Of a stretch of 59,095 nucleotides of DNA, positions 24,886 to 34,718 are shown one piece after another. This DNA comes from Syntrophomonadaceae bacterium (GTDB lineage Bacteria > Bacillota > Syntrophomonadia > Syntrophomonadales > Syntrophomonadaceae). The stretch spans positions 1 through 59,095 of the forward strand of contig JAAYCK010000129.1 of assembly GCA_012729835.1 (NCBI GenBank), given 5' to 3'. A program made the translations under genes and the position numbers. Position 1 is the first letter of the stretch. Each line of letters starts with the position of its first letter. The notes under the pieces were generated by a model that was given only the letters and a program-made list of their open reading frames with translations, ran no database searches and was not told where the DNA came from.

Positions 24886-27489
24886 GTGAGTGATCCGATA
24901 GTGTCTACTGGTAAAACTGGTATTGATAAGATCGTTGATTCACTTAGGCTCGGAGATAATGTTGTCTGGCAGTGTGACAGCATTGATGACTATGCTGGCA
25001 TGGTAACCGCATATGCCCGGCAAGCGAGGAGAGATAAACGAAACCTTGTATATTTATGTTTTGGCCAGCATGTACCTCTGCTAGATGAAGGTGAGGCAAC
25101 TACAACTTATTATCTTAATCCGACCCTGGGATTTGAAGCCTTCTCCACGTCCGTACACGAAATAGCAACCCGGGAAGGGCGCTATGCTTTTTATGTCTTT
25201 GACTGTTTATCAGATCTACTTTCCTCCTGGGCCAATGATCTTATGATAGGCAATTTCTTCAGAGTCACCTGTCCCTATCTATTTGAATTAGATACAGTAG
25301 CCTACTTTGGCATACTGCGTAATCGAAATTCGATGGATACGATAGATAGGATCAGGGAGACCACTCAACTGTTCGTAGATCTACTGCGAGTGGATGATGA
25401 GTGTATAGTTTATCCTCGTAAGGTTTGGAAACGCTATTCATCCACCATGTTCATGCCACATATGCAGATTGGTGAAACATATGTCCCGGTAAACAGCAGT
25501 TTGCAGGCATCACGCATGCTTGCCCGGTCACAAGGTCTGTACCCGGGCAAGTTTGAAGGGAAGCTGGACTACTGGGACAAAATGTTTATGCGAGCCCGCG
25601 AGCTGATTGGAATTGAGGAACCTAATCACACAATCGCTGAAGAAACCAAGGGGATGCTGGAACAGCTACTACACATGATGATTTCACGCGATGAACTGGT
25701 GCTGGAACTGGCCCGAAAATATTTAAGGCTGGAAGATCTGCTGGATATACGTGATCGTTTGATAGGTTCAGGGTTTATAGGCGGTAAGACAGCAGGAATG
25801 CTCCTTGCCCGAAAGATACTGGAATCTGAAGCAAACCCGGATTGGAATAGGTGGTTAGAGCCGCATGATTCTTTCTATATTGGTTCTGATGTTTATTACA
25901 CTTATCTGGTGGAAAATGGAGCATGGAAGTTGCGTGTTGAACAGAAGAGTGATGAAAATTACTTTTCACTGGCGGGAAGTCTCAAGGAGATCATCCTTTG
26001 CGGGTCTTTTCCAGAGTTTATTCGCAGGCAGTTCTATCAAATAACTGAATACTACGGGCAGGCTCCGATCATTGTGAGATCCAGCAGTCTTCTGGAGGAT
26101 GGATTCGGCAACGCATTTGCAGGAAAATATGAAAGTATTTTTTGTGTGAATCAGGGGAGCACGGAACAACGTTTTGATGCTTTCGAAAATGCTGTCAAAC
26201 GAGTTTTTGCCAGTACCATGAATGAAGATGCCTTGACTTACCGCAAAATACGGGGAATGGCTGCCAGAGATGAACAGATGGCATTACTGGTACAGAGGGT
26301 ATCGGGTTCGCAGCATCAACAATACTTCTTCCCTGATCTGGCTGGTGTGGCCTTGTCTCATAATTCATATGTATGGAGAAATGATATCGATCCAGCCGAA
26401 GGCATGATGAGGATAGTAGTCGGTCTTGGCACCAGGGCGGTAGACCGGGTGGAAGAGGATTACCCAAGGATAGTCGCCCTGGATCGGCCCCTGTTAAGAG
26501 TCGACAACAGCCCAGAAGGGCTACGTAAATTCTCCCAGCATCGCATGGACGTATTGGATACTGTCAGCAATATGGAAGCAGTCATCAGTATAAACAGCAT
26601 TGATCCAAGCCTGGCAGATATGGCTTATTGGGATTTGATTGCTGAAAGGGACCATGAGACGGCGAACCGTATGCGTAAATTGGGACTGGGCCCGGAAGCC
26701 TGGCTAATCAATTTTGAAAAGCTATTCATTGAAACAGATTTTGTGGAAAAGATGAGAAAGATGCTAAAAGTCCTGGAGAATGCTTATAATCATCCAATTG
26801 ATACTGAATTTACACTAAATTTTACATTAAACAATGAAATGCATTTGAACCTTCTACAATGCCGCCCCCTTCAGACTATAAAGACTTCAAGCGGGGCTGG
26901 TGTATCAAGGAACCGGAAGTCAGACGAAATACTATTGTTCTCAACCGTAGGCAAATATATGGGTTGGGGTATAGAGACGCCGTCACGCTATGTGATTTTC
27001 GTTGATGAAAGGTCATATAAATCACTGGTTAATAGAGAAAAGTACATGATAGCGCGCTTGATCGGCAGTTTGAATCGACTGCTTAAAGATAACAAGTATG
27101 TTTTAATCGGTCCTGGGAGATGGGGGAGCGGTATTCCTAGTCTTGGTATACCAGTATCATTCGCCGAGATCCATCATGCCGCAGCTTTGGTTGAATATGC
27201 TGTGAATAATGATGGGTACATGCCTGAGTTGTCTTATGGAACTCATTTCTTCAATGATCTGGTCGAGACCGGCATTTTATATGTGGCGTTGTTCCCGGGC
27301 GAAGGAACAAGTGCACTCGAGTTTGATGTCATAAGTAATTATCATAATTGTCTTTCAGATTTAAATGGGGAATGGAGTGAATATGCTGACACAGTCAGGG
27401 TTCTTGACCTTGAAGAAGTGAAAAAACAGCTCTGGATAGATATCGATCATAGTTCAAAAAGCCTGAAAGCATTTATAGAAGATATCTAA
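24886..27489 (+). CDS. PEP/pyruvate-binding domain protein (PEP synthase-like, incomplete set of domains)
   Basis: The protein has about 867 residues. The first 240 residues resemble a RecA/KaiC-like fold (GIDKIVDSLRLGDNVVWQ, FYVFDCLSDLLSSWANDLMI) but show no Walker A lysine. The middle is a PPDK/PEP-synthase ATP-grasp domain: GGKTAGMLLARKILE, then IIVRSSSLLEDGFGNAFAGK. The C-terminal 200 residues contain VLIGPGRWGSGIPSLGIPVS. The swivelling phosphohistidine domain and the TIM barrel of true PEP synthase are absent, so it cannot be a normal PEP synthase. The role is unknown. I favour GTG 24886, with GGAGGGAG upstream, over TTG 24865, whose site lies in a hairpin. Confidence 0.75.
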   Translation: MSDPIVSTGKTGIDKIVDSLRLGDNVVWQCDSIDDYAGMVTAYARQARRDKRNLVYLCFGQHVPLLDEGEATTTYYLNPTLGFEAFSTSVHEIATREGRYAFYVFDCLSDLLSSWANDLMIGNFFRVTCPYLFELDTVAYFGILRNRNSMDTIDRIRETTQLFVDLLRVDDECIVYPRKVWKRYSSTMFMPHMQIGETYVPVNSSLQASRMLARSQGLYPGKFEGKLDYWDKMFMRARELIGIEEPNHTIAEETKGMLEQLLHMMISRDELVLELARKYLRLEDLLDIRDRLIGSGFIGGKTAGMLLARKILESEANPDWNRWLEPHDSFYIGSDVYYTYLVENGAWKLRVEQKSDENYFSLAGSLKEIILCGSFPEFIRRQFYQITEYYGQAPIIVRSSSLLEDGFGNAFAGKYESIFCVNQGSTEQRFDAFENAVKRVFASTMNEDALTYRKIRGMAARDEQMALLVQRVSGSQHQQYFFPDLAGVALSHNSYVWRNDIDPAEGMMRIVVGLGTRAVDRVEEDYPRIVALDRPLLRVDNSPEGLRKFSQHRMDVLDTVSNMEAVISINSIDPSLADMAYWDLIAERDHETANRMRKLGLGPEAWLINFEKLFIETDFVEKMRKMLKVLENAYNHPIDTEFTLNFTLNNEMHLNLLQCRPLQTIKTSSGAGVSRNRKSDEILLFSTVGKYMGWGIETPSRYVIFVDERSYKSLVNREKYMIARLIGSLNRLLKDNKYVLIGPGRWGSGIPSLGIPVSFAEIHHAAALVEYAVNNDGYMPELSYGTHFFNDLVETGILYVALFPGEGTSALEFDVISNYHNCLSDLNGEWSEYADTVRVLDLEEVKKQLWIDIDHSSKSLKAFIEDI

Positions 27490-27494
27490 TAAAT

Positions 27495-27523
27495 AAAGCC
27501 GCTGACAATTGCCGGCGGCTTTT
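27495..27523 (+). terminator. Terminator after the PEP-synthase-like gene
   Basis: AAGCCGC (27496-27502) pairs with GCGGCTT (27515-27521) and is followed by TT. The genes on both sides converge here. Confidence 0.75.
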
Positions 27524-27536
27524 AAGCATAAAAAGA

Positions 27537-28829
27537 CTATTTTTTCACTAAGGACTGCTGTAGACTGCGGTTGGCCAGAACTACCGGATGAACGACCTCA
27601 CAATCCCAGTGACTGCGCACCGTACCATATTTCAACTGCATGGTACAGCTAGGGCAGCAGGTAGCCAGTTTGGCAGCTCCGGTTGACATAGCACGATCCA
27701 TCTTCTTATCCAGGATCTTCATGGACAGATCGTAATGAGTCAGGCTGTAAGTGCCAGACCCGCCGCAACAGGTATTGGCACCCGGCATCTCTACTAACTC
27801 CACTTCGGGTATACGACGCAGTAACTCGCGGGGAGCGTCCTTGATACCCTGGGCGTTAGCCAGGTGACAGGGGTCATGATAGGTGACCCGGGTCTTTTTG
27901 GTAACATTCTTATCCGGCAGTTTTATATCCAGGACCTCTACCAGGAAAGTGGTCAGATCCATGACCTTATCGGAGAACTTAAACGCTTCATCCTCAATCT
28001 TGAGTCCTCCCAGCAGGAATTCAACATTCTTGTGGGCCAGCGCTGACGAGCAAGATGCGCAATCACTGATAATATAGTCCAGATTATATGAATTAAATAT
28101 CTTTACATTATGAGCCATAAGATTGCGCGCAGTATCCATCTTACCGTTGGCTATATGCGGCATACCGCAGCATTTCATATCTTTGGGTATTATTACATCA
28201 CATCCGAAATGGGTCAGGATATTCACAGTTGCTTTAGCAATCTCCGGATTCAGCAGATCGGTGGCGCAGCCCAGGAAGTAACCGACCGTATATTTCTTTT
28301 CCCCCTTGGCTCGATTGAATTTTGGTATCTGTTTACGAGCCGAGCGGGTTGGCACACTAGTCATAATCTTTTCCGCCTTGGGCATATCGCCGGGCAATAT
28401 CTTGGTTAGGCCCATATTTCTGGCCAAGGTCTGTAGTCCTAGTTTTTGCACTCCGCCCATCAGCATGGTGGTGGTGCGCAGGAAACCGGGACGTGTCCAC
28501 ATGGTATCAAAAATCAATTCCTTGCCTGCGCTGGGGTTCTTGTCATAGATATAGGAGCGCGCGGCAGCATTAAGCTCATGGATATCTATTCCTGACGGGC
28601 AATTAACACTGCAGGTCTCACATAGCAGGCAGTTGCCAAGCTTTTCATAGACTTCCTGTTTGGGTTCGACTATTCCATCACGCAGCATTCCGACCATAAA
28701 AACGTGTCCCCGGGGGGCGGCGGTTTCGTTTCTTATCTGTTCAAAAACCGGGCAAACACTGCGGCATTTTCCACAGCGGACACACTTCATGATCTGTTCT
28801 TTAACAGGCGGCAGCTTCTGGAATTCCAC
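27537..28829 (-). CDS. glcF: Iron-sulfur subunit of a glycolate/D-lactate-type oxidase (GlcF-like)
   Basis: The 430-residue protein begins with two ferredoxin-type clusters, CVRCGKCRSVCP and CLLCETCSVNCP. Two CCG domains follow, with CCGMPHIANG and CCGGSGTYSLTH, which carry electrons in heterodisulfide-reductase- and GlcF-like proteins. It probably takes electrons from the FAD subunit encoded just upstream. GTG 28829 has GGAGGGG upstream; the gap to glcD is about 20 bases, so the two are an operon. The divergent LarA-type racemase suggests lactate as the substrate rather than glycolate. Confidence 0.88.
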   Translation of the reverse strand: MEFQKLPPVKEQIMKCVRCGKCRSVCPVFEQIRNETAAPRGHVFMVGMLRDGIVEPKQEVYEKLGNCLLCETCSVNCPSGIDIHELNAAARSYIYDKNPSAGKELIFDTMWTRPGFLRTTTMLMGGVQKLGLQTLARNMGLTKILPGDMPKAEKIMTSVPTRSARKQIPKFNRAKGEKKYTVGYFLGCATDLLNPEIAKATVNILTHFGCDVIIPKDMKCCGMPHIANGKMDTARNLMAHNVKIFNSYNLDYIISDCASCSSALAHKNVEFLLGGLKIEDEAFKFSDKVMDLTTFLVEVLDIKLPDKNVTKKTRVTYHDPCHLANAQGIKDAPRELLRRIPEVELVEMPGANTCCGGSGTYSLTHYDLSMKILDKKMDRAMSTGAAKLATCCPSCTMQLKYGTVRSHWDCEVVHPVVLANRSLQQSLVKK

Positions 28830-28850
28830 GATAACCCCTCCTTCCAGGGT

Positions 28851-30251
28851 TTAAAATAGTTTACCAGGGTTCATGATACCCTTGGCATCAAAAGCATCCT
28901 TGACTCCCTGCATGTATTTGACCGCCAGTCCATGCTCTAATTCTGCATACTGGCGTCTGACTGCTCCCACTCCGTGTTCTCCAGTAGTGGTTCCTTCCAA
29001 TTCAACGGCCAAACGATGAATATCATCTACCAGTTGCAGGACCTTTTCGACCTCATCCGGGTTCTCCGGATTGATCACCGGTGCGGTGTGAACATTGCCG
29101 TCACCGATATGGCCATAGTTTACAACCTTAATGCCATATTTGTCACCCAAAGCTCTGATCTGGCGCAGGGTATCAGCGACCTTGGACAAGGGAACTGATA
29201 TATCTTCGCCGGCAAATATTCGACTGCCATCGGCTTTAACACGAGCAGCCGCCGTAGCAGTTATGCTGCGGCCTTCCCATAATTCTGCCATTCGTTTAGC
29301 TTCGGTGGACCATTCCACAGTACGTGCTCGTTTTCCCACTACCTCTTTAATAATATTGCCCTCAAATTCTACTCCGGGTGGGTTGCCATCCACTTCGAAG
29401 AGCAAGATGGCTTCAGCCTGCGGAAGATTGATCTGCGGTTTAAAACTATTAACCGCATTGATAGCCGAACTATCCAGGATCTCAATACCTGAAGGAAGAA
29501 TCCCTGCCTGATAGACATCCAGTACCGCGGCTGGTGCCTCATCTAGATTGTCAAATACCGCCATGGCGATGCCGCGAGCCCTGGGCTTGGGCCAACAGCG
29601 CAACCGTACCCGGGTCACTACGCCCAGTACGCCCTCGGAGCCTACCATAAGTTTGGTCAGGTTTAAACCTGAAACATTCTTTATACATTTGGCCTTCATG
29701 CCACCGGTGGTGATGATATCACCATTGGCCAGCACCACTTCCAAGCCAAGAATATATTGCTCAGTAGTACCATATTTCACGGCACGCAGGCCGCTGGCAT
29801 TGTTGGCTACCATACCGCCGATAGTGCACATCTGACTGCTGCCGGGGTCCGGCGGGAAGAAAAGATTGAATTTAGCCAGTTCTTCGTTGAGCTTGGCATG
29901 AATAACACCCGGTCTGACCAAAACCTGCATATTACTGGCGTCTATTTCAATGATCTCATCCCAGGTGGAAAGGTCCAGTACAATACCGCCGCGCAGGGCT
30001 ATACAGCCGCCGGTCTCACCGGTGCCAGCTCCCCGCGGGATTACCGGAATATCATTTTCAAAGGCAAAGCGCATAACCTGAGCCACATCTTCAGTAGAAC
30101 GCGGCATAACTACAGCCGTCGGATTGGCTGGTTCCAGTTTGGTCAGAAATGAACTATCATAGGAGTAATACATTAGGTCGAGATCCTCTGAGAGCACCTT
30201 TTCGTGACCCAACATCTTTACCAGTTCATTCTTGACAGCAGCCTTATCCAT
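28851..30251 (-). CDS. glcD: FAD-linked oxidase subunit (GlcD/D-lactate dehydrogenase type)
   Basis: The 466-residue protein has the PCMH-type FAD-binding domain (PRGAGTGETGGC, then GMVANNASGLRAVKYG) and the C-terminal FAD-oxidase domain with NYGHIGDGNVHTA and TTGEHGVGAVRRQYAE. It belongs to the GlcD/Dld2 family of 2-hydroxyacid dehydrogenases, which oxidise glycolate or D-lactate. ATG 30251 follows GAGGAGGAG. With GlcF it makes a two-subunit enzyme. It is divergent from larA, whose product would feed it D-lactate. The electron acceptor cannot be told; no EtfAB genes are next to it. Confidence 0.9.
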   Translation of the reverse strand: MDKAAVKNELVKMLGHEKVLSEDLDLMYYSYDSSFLTKLEPANPTAVVMPRSTEDVAQVMRFAFENDIPVIPRGAGTGETGGCIALRGGIVLDLSTWDEIIEIDASNMQVLVRPGVIHAKLNEELAKFNLFFPPDPGSSQMCTIGGMVANNASGLRAVKYGTTEQYILGLEVVLANGDIITTGGMKAKCIKNVSGLNLTKLMVGSEGVLGVVTRVRLRCWPKPRARGIAMAVFDNLDEAPAAVLDVYQAGILPSGIEILDSSAINAVNSFKPQINLPQAEAILLFEVDGNPPGVEFEGNIIKEVVGKRARTVEWSTEAKRMAELWEGRSITATAAARVKADGSRIFAGEDISVPLSKVADTLRQIRALGDKYGIKVVNYGHIGDGNVHTAPVINPENPDEVEKVLQLVDDIHRLAVELEGTTTGEHGVGAVRRQYAELEHGLAVKYMQGVKDAFDAKGIMNPGKLF

Positions 30252-30363
30252 CCGATCTCCTCCTCACAAGCAACAGATTCTTAGTTTTATGGCCTATTAC
30301 ATAAAATGTTGATTTGTTTGCTCTAAATACCAGCCTATTATATCATAAAGGCCGGTCAGGGGA

Positions 30364-30409
30364 TTATAAAAGAACTGTGAATACGGTATAATTTAAACGT
30401 CATTCACAG
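30364..30409 (+). promoter_or_regulatory. larA promoter with a palindromic operator
   Basis: TTATAA (30364-30369) and TATAAT (30387-30392) are 17 bases apart. CTGTGAAT (30375-30382) and ATTCACAG (30402-30409) form a perfect eight-base inverted repeat separated by 19 bases, placed on both sides of the -10 element. This is a likely repressor site. Confidence 0.6.
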
Positions 30410-30427
30410 AATTAGGAGAGATTAGTT

Positions 30428-31687
30428 ATGAAAACCCGATTTGCTCTCGGCAGGGAATATGTCGATTTCCAGGTTCCTGATGAAAACCTATTAGGATTAT
30501 TGGAGGTCAAAGCCAGCAACCAGACCTTAAGCAACGGGGAGTTGATTAAACAAGCGCTGGCCCATCCCATCGGCACACCGCAAATTAGGGATATTATAAA
30601 AAATAAGCAGGCCCGTAGTGCAGTTATTGTAGTAAATGATTTAACTCGTCCGACACCTTATCATGATATGTTGCCTCCACTGTTGGCCGAAATCGAGGAA
30701 GCAGGGATCGATCGCAGCAATATCGAGCTGATTGTGGCATTGGGAATACACAGACCGCATACGGCAGAAGATAATTTAGATACATTCGGTGAAGAAATAT
30801 GCAGTAATTATAAGATTATAAACCATGATTGTGATAACGATCTGGTTTCATTAGGGTATCTGCAGAACGGCATGGAACTAATAATAAATCGCCAGGTGGC
30901 AGAGGCCGATCTATTGATAACAACCGGTCTGGTAGGGTTGCATTACTTTGCCGGTTATTCTGGCGGTCGCAAGTCTATCCTGCCCGGGGTTGCAGCACGA
31001 CCTCTCATCGAAGCCAATCACCGGATGATGTCAGACCCCCGGGCTTGTCTGGGCAACTACCGAGATAATCCAGTAAATGATATTATGCTGCAAGCAGCCA
31101 GGATGGCAGGAGTGGATTTTATTCTTAATGTCGTTACTGCTGGCAGGGATCGCATTGTATTTGCATCAGCCGGTGACCTTGAGCAGGCTTGGATGGCGGG
31201 TGTACAGCACTGTGAGGAACTGGACGTTTTCTCTATTGATCAGAAGGCGGATATCGTTATTGCAGGATGTGGCGGCTACCCCAAAGATATCAATATGTAC
31301 CAGTCTCAGAAGGCTCTTGATGCTGCTTCTTTGGCGGTAAAGGATGGGGGAACCATACTGCTAATTGCTGAGTGCAGTGAAGGATTAGGTGAAGAGACCT
31401 TTGCTGAATGGATAGAGGACGCCGCTTGTCCAGAGGATATTGAACGGCGCTTTCATGATAAATTCGAACTGGGCGGGCATAAGGCCTATGCCATCTGTCG
31501 CACCTTAAAACATTGCCAGGTAATGCTTTATAGTATGCTTCCGGATGAAGTGGTTCTGAATATGTTCTTACAACCGGTCGAGAAAATCCAGAACACTATC
31601 GATACCTTGCTGGCTCATTACGGAAGCAAAGCCAGCGTCTGGCTCATGCCGGAGGCATCAAAAATAGCTGTACAGGCAAAGGTATAG
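30428..31687 (+). CDS. larA: LarA-family nickel-pincer racemase (lactate racemase-like)
   Basis: The 419-residue protein carries VVNDLTRPTPYHDMLPPLL, the His motif GIHRPHT, and HYFAGYSGGRKSILPGVAAR, whose histidine and lysine correspond to those that hold the nickel-pincer cofactor in LarA. LarA interconverts D- and L-lactate; other members of the family (DUF2088) racemise or epimerise different 2-hydroxyacids. Divergence from glcDF favours a lactate role. No larB/larC/larE maturation genes are seen in the window, so they must be elsewhere. ATG 30428 follows TTAGGAGAG. Confidence 0.85.
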   Translation: MKTRFALGREYVDFQVPDENLLGLLEVKASNQTLSNGELIKQALAHPIGTPQIRDIIKNKQARSAVIVVNDLTRPTPYHDMLPPLLAEIEEAGIDRSNIELIVALGIHRPHTAEDNLDTFGEEICSNYKIINHDCDNDLVSLGYLQNGMELIINRQVAEADLLITTGLVGLHYFAGYSGGRKSILPGVAARPLIEANHRMMSDPRACLGNYRDNPVNDIMLQAARMAGVDFILNVVTAGRDRIVFASAGDLEQAWMAGVQHCEELDVFSIDQKADIVIAGCGGYPKDINMYQSQKALDAASLAVKDGGTILLIAECSEGLGEETFAEWIEDAACPEDIERRFHDKFELGGHKAYAICRTLKHCQVMLYSMLPDEVVLNMFLQPVEKIQNTIDTLLAHYGSKASVWLMPEASKIAVQAKV

Positions 31688-31756
31688 GCACATCAGTTAT
31701 AATAGCCTGTTTATTGCCATAGAATAATTAGAAGAAGCTTATGCAGGAGATGGAAG

Positions 31757-32656
31757 ATGTATTCTGAGCTGTCAGCAATAGTAGGGTCTGAGGCAATAAA
31801 ATATAACCAATTAATGAGCGATTACACCACTTTTCAGATCGGCGGACCCATCGATGTACTGGTTGAACCTGATGACACGGAGCAACTATGCCGGGTGTTG
31901 GTGTGGTGCCGTGACAACAATATGCCATTTTTTATCTTTGGAGCGGCCAGTAACTTGCTGGTACGAGACAAGGGAATACGTGGTGTAGGCATTAGGCTCG
32001 CTGATCGCTTTAGTAGGTTCAAAGTGGAGGGCGAAAGCATCTTCGCCCAGGTCGGCATTCGCTTATCGGATTTGGCCAGGATTGCAGCAGATAATGAACT
32101 CACCGGTATGGAATTTGCGGAAGGTATCCCCGGTACCCTTGGCGGTGCCGTAGTTATGAATGCTGGTGCATATGATCATGAAATAAAAGAAATTCTGGCC
32201 GAGGTTGATGCAGTAGATTCAGATGGCAGGATAATAAATTTTAAGCCTGAGGACATGAAAATGGCTTATCGCCAGAGTGTTTTCCAGGAAAATAAAATGA
32301 CAGTAGTGTCAGCACGTATTGCTTTGAGCCACAGTAATAAAGAGTTAATTAACGCCAAAATGCAGGAATTAAGAGACTCCAGGGCCAGTAAACAGCCTTT
32401 AGATAAACCTAGCGCCGGGAGTGTATTCAGAAGGCCGGAGGGCTACTATGTTGGTCCTATGGTTGAAAAACTCGGATTAAAGGGCTTCCAGATCGGTGGT
32501 GCCAAAGTATCAAAAAAGCATGCCGGATTCATAATCAACGCTGGAAATGCCACAGCTGCAGATGTTTTGGCCTTGATTGAAGAGGTTCAACTTCGTGCCC
32601 GACAGGAATTCGGAGTTGATCTGCAGACGGAGATCAGGATCGTAGGTGAAGAATAG
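31757..32656 (+). CDS. murB: UDP-N-acetylenolpyruvoylglucosamine reductase
   Basis: The 299-residue FAD protein has TTFQIGGPIDVLVEP, GAASNLLVRD, and the C-terminal KPSAGSVFRRPEGYYVG with the catalytic Ser. It lacks the extra domain of type I MurB, so it is a type II enzyme as expected for Firmicutes. It reduces the enolpyruvyl group in peptidoglycan precursor synthesis in the cytoplasm. GGAGATGGAAG precedes the start. No other mur genes are adjacent. Confidence 0.94.
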   Translation: MYSELSAIVGSEAIKYNQLMSDYTTFQIGGPIDVLVEPDDTEQLCRVLVWCRDNNMPFFIFGAASNLLVRDKGIRGVGIRLADRFSRFKVEGESIFAQVGIRLSDLARIAADNELTGMEFAEGIPGTLGGAVVMNAGAYDHEIKEILAEVDAVDSDGRIINFKPEDMKMAYRQSVFQENKMTVVSARIALSHSNKELINAKMQELRDSRASKQPLDKPSAGSVFRRPEGYYVGPMVEKLGLKGFQIGGAKVSKKHAGFIINAGNATAADVLALIEEVQLRARQEFGVDLQTEIRIVGEE

Positions 32657-32674
32657 ATAATATATAGGTGTTAT

Positions 32675-34405
32675 ATGAAAGTCGTTCTATGTACCCTGAA
32701 TGCCAAGTATATACATTCTTCAATCGCGCTGCGATATCTCAAAAGTTATTGCGAGGATTCTTCCTGGAAGATAGATACAATTGAATTTACTATTAACCAG
32801 CCGCTGGAGGATATCCGAACCCGCCTCTTTATAGCCCAACCGGATGTATTATCGTTTTCCTGTTATATATGGAATATAGAGATCATCGCCGAATTATGCA
32901 GTGACCTTAAAGCACTGTTGCCGGAATGCATCATTGTTCTGGGGGGACCGGAAGTATCATTTGACGCTGCTGAACTTCTTGAACGTGATAAAAACGTCGA
33001 CATTGTAATAAGGGGAGAAGGAGAGGTTACTCTTAAAGAGTTGTTGGAGCACCTAAAGCAGAAGCTTTCTTTAGCTGATGTTGATGGTATTAGCTACCGG
33101 GCGGGATCTGACATCATTAATAACCATGATCGTCGCTTGATGGCGGACCTTAATGCTATTCCGCAGGTATATGATATGGATTTGGCAGAATTTGATGATC
33201 GCCTGCTTTACTATGAAAGTTCACGCGGCTGTCCTTTTAATTGTACATATTGCCTGTCCTCAACCTTTGCTGGAGTGCGCACCTTTTCTATGGAGCGGGT
33301 AAAGGATGATCTGAGACTGATTATGAAAAAAGGGGTTAGGACAGTCAAATTCGTTGATCGAACCTTTAATTGCAATGAGAAGCGTGCCCGAGCAATAATG
33401 GAATTCATCCTCGAGCATAATGAATCGACCAAATTCCATTTTGAGATCTGTGCTGATCTGATCAGCGACGAGTTCATGGAGTTTCTTCTTAAGATACCGG
33501 CCGGGATTTTTTCTTTCGAGATAGGCATTCAATCTACCTACTTACCGGCATTAGAAGCCGTCGACCGAAGTTGTGATATTCATCGCTTTACCAGTAATGT
33601 ACGCCAGTTAGCGGAAAAGGGGAATATACACCTGCATCTTGATCTCATTGCTGGTTTGCCCGAGGAGAGGTACACGGAATTCCGCCAATCTTTTAACCAG
33701 GTATACAATCTCTATCCCGATGTGATTCAGTTGGGATTTCTAAAAATGCTCAAAGGATCGCCCTTACGGAGGGATGCTGCTAAACACGGTTATATATATC
33801 AGGAACATGCCCCATATCAAGTATTAAACTCGAATTACATGTCATATCCAGAGTTTATAAAGCTATCAAATATTGAAAAGGTGTTAGAAAGATACTACAA
33901 TCTCGGGGAGTATAAAACAACGCTTAAGTACATTACGGAGATTATCTACCAAGAGAATGCCATGGCCTTTTTTGAAGCTTTCGCTGACTATTACCTGGAA
34001 AAGGGATGGTTTGGACAGGGACATACACGAGCCGACGAATGCAACATGTTGATGATCTTTATTGAAGAAAAACACTCTGAACATAGAGAAGTTGTGAATG
34101 AATACCTGAAATATGACTTTATAATCAACAATCGGCATAGTCCTTTACCAGATAGATTATCAGCCGTAATGCCAGCAAGGACAAAGGATAGACTATATGG
34201 ACTACTAAAAGACACTAATTTCGTTAGTAAGGCCTTGCCCGAATTGGCGCATCTTAGTAAATATGATCTCAGCAAACGGGTGCATTTGGAAATATTTAAC
34301 CGAGAACCGACCAACATAAACAGTCAAAAAACGGGTGAAAGAGCAGTATTATTTGTTTACCCGATCAATCAGAGAAAAGCAGAGCGAATAATATTTTTGG
34401 AATAG
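32675..34405 (+). CDS. B12-binding radical SAM protein with DUF4080
   Basis: The 576-residue protein has an N-terminal cobalamin-binding region (LCTLNAKYIHSSIALRYL, VLGGPEVSF), the radical SAM motif CPFNCTYC, and a C-terminal DUF4080 domain (residues 390-560) seen in this family. Members are methyltransferase-like radical SAM enzymes of unknown substrate. AGGTG lies six bases before ATG 32675. It follows murB after 18 bases and may share its transcript. Confidence 0.85.
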   Translation: MKVVLCTLNAKYIHSSIALRYLKSYCEDSSWKIDTIEFTINQPLEDIRTRLFIAQPDVLSFSCYIWNIEIIAELCSDLKALLPECIIVLGGPEVSFDAAELLERDKNVDIVIRGEGEVTLKELLEHLKQKLSLADVDGISYRAGSDIINNHDRRLMADLNAIPQVYDMDLAEFDDRLLYYESSRGCPFNCTYCLSSTFAGVRTFSMERVKDDLRLIMKKGVRTVKFVDRTFNCNEKRARAIMEFILEHNESTKFHFEICADLISDEFMEFLLKIPAGIFSFEIGIQSTYLPALEAVDRSCDIHRFTSNVRQLAEKGNIHLHLDLIAGLPEERYTEFRQSFNQVYNLYPDVIQLGFLKMLKGSPLRRDAAKHGYIYQEHAPYQVLNSNYMSYPEFIKLSNIEKVLERYYNLGEYKTTLKYITEIIYQENAMAFFEAFADYYLEKGWFGQGHTRADECNMLMIFIEEKHSEHREVVNEYLKYDFIINNRHSPLPDRLSAVMPARTKDRLYGLLKDTNFVSKALPELAHLSKYDLSKRVHLEIFNREPTNINSQKTGERAVLFVYPINQRKAERIIFLE

Positions 34406-34718
34406 AAAAGGAAGTTCCCCATAATAGCATATCACGATAAACAATTGTTTAAACGGAAGAAGCGTGATGGTGGGCCATTATTAAGCTCGCATAATAAATC
34501 TTATAAGCATAATGCTAGACTATTGATGGATGAGCCGGCTGTTTTATTTGCTGAAGTTTGTCGCTTAAAAAACATTTAGCTGGCTTGCTGTCCAATTAAG
34601 TAATATTATAGTCTAGAGGGAGCATGTCAATCATACCACGTTAAGTAAATGGAATATTCATATGCCAATAGCCGAGGCGTCTTTACAATGATCTTTGATT
34701 TTGCAGAGGAGCTGACTC
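34406..34718. other. Intergenic stretch with a probable psd promoter
   Basis: About 313 bases separate the radical SAM gene from psd. TTGCTG (34585-34590) and TATAGT (34607-34612), 16 bases apart, are a plausible promoter for psd. A short plus-strand frame of 44 codons opens at TTG about 34445 (MFKRKKRDGGPLLSSHNKSY) but has no ribosome site, and I do not count it as a gene. Nothing else is clear. Confidence 0.45.
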
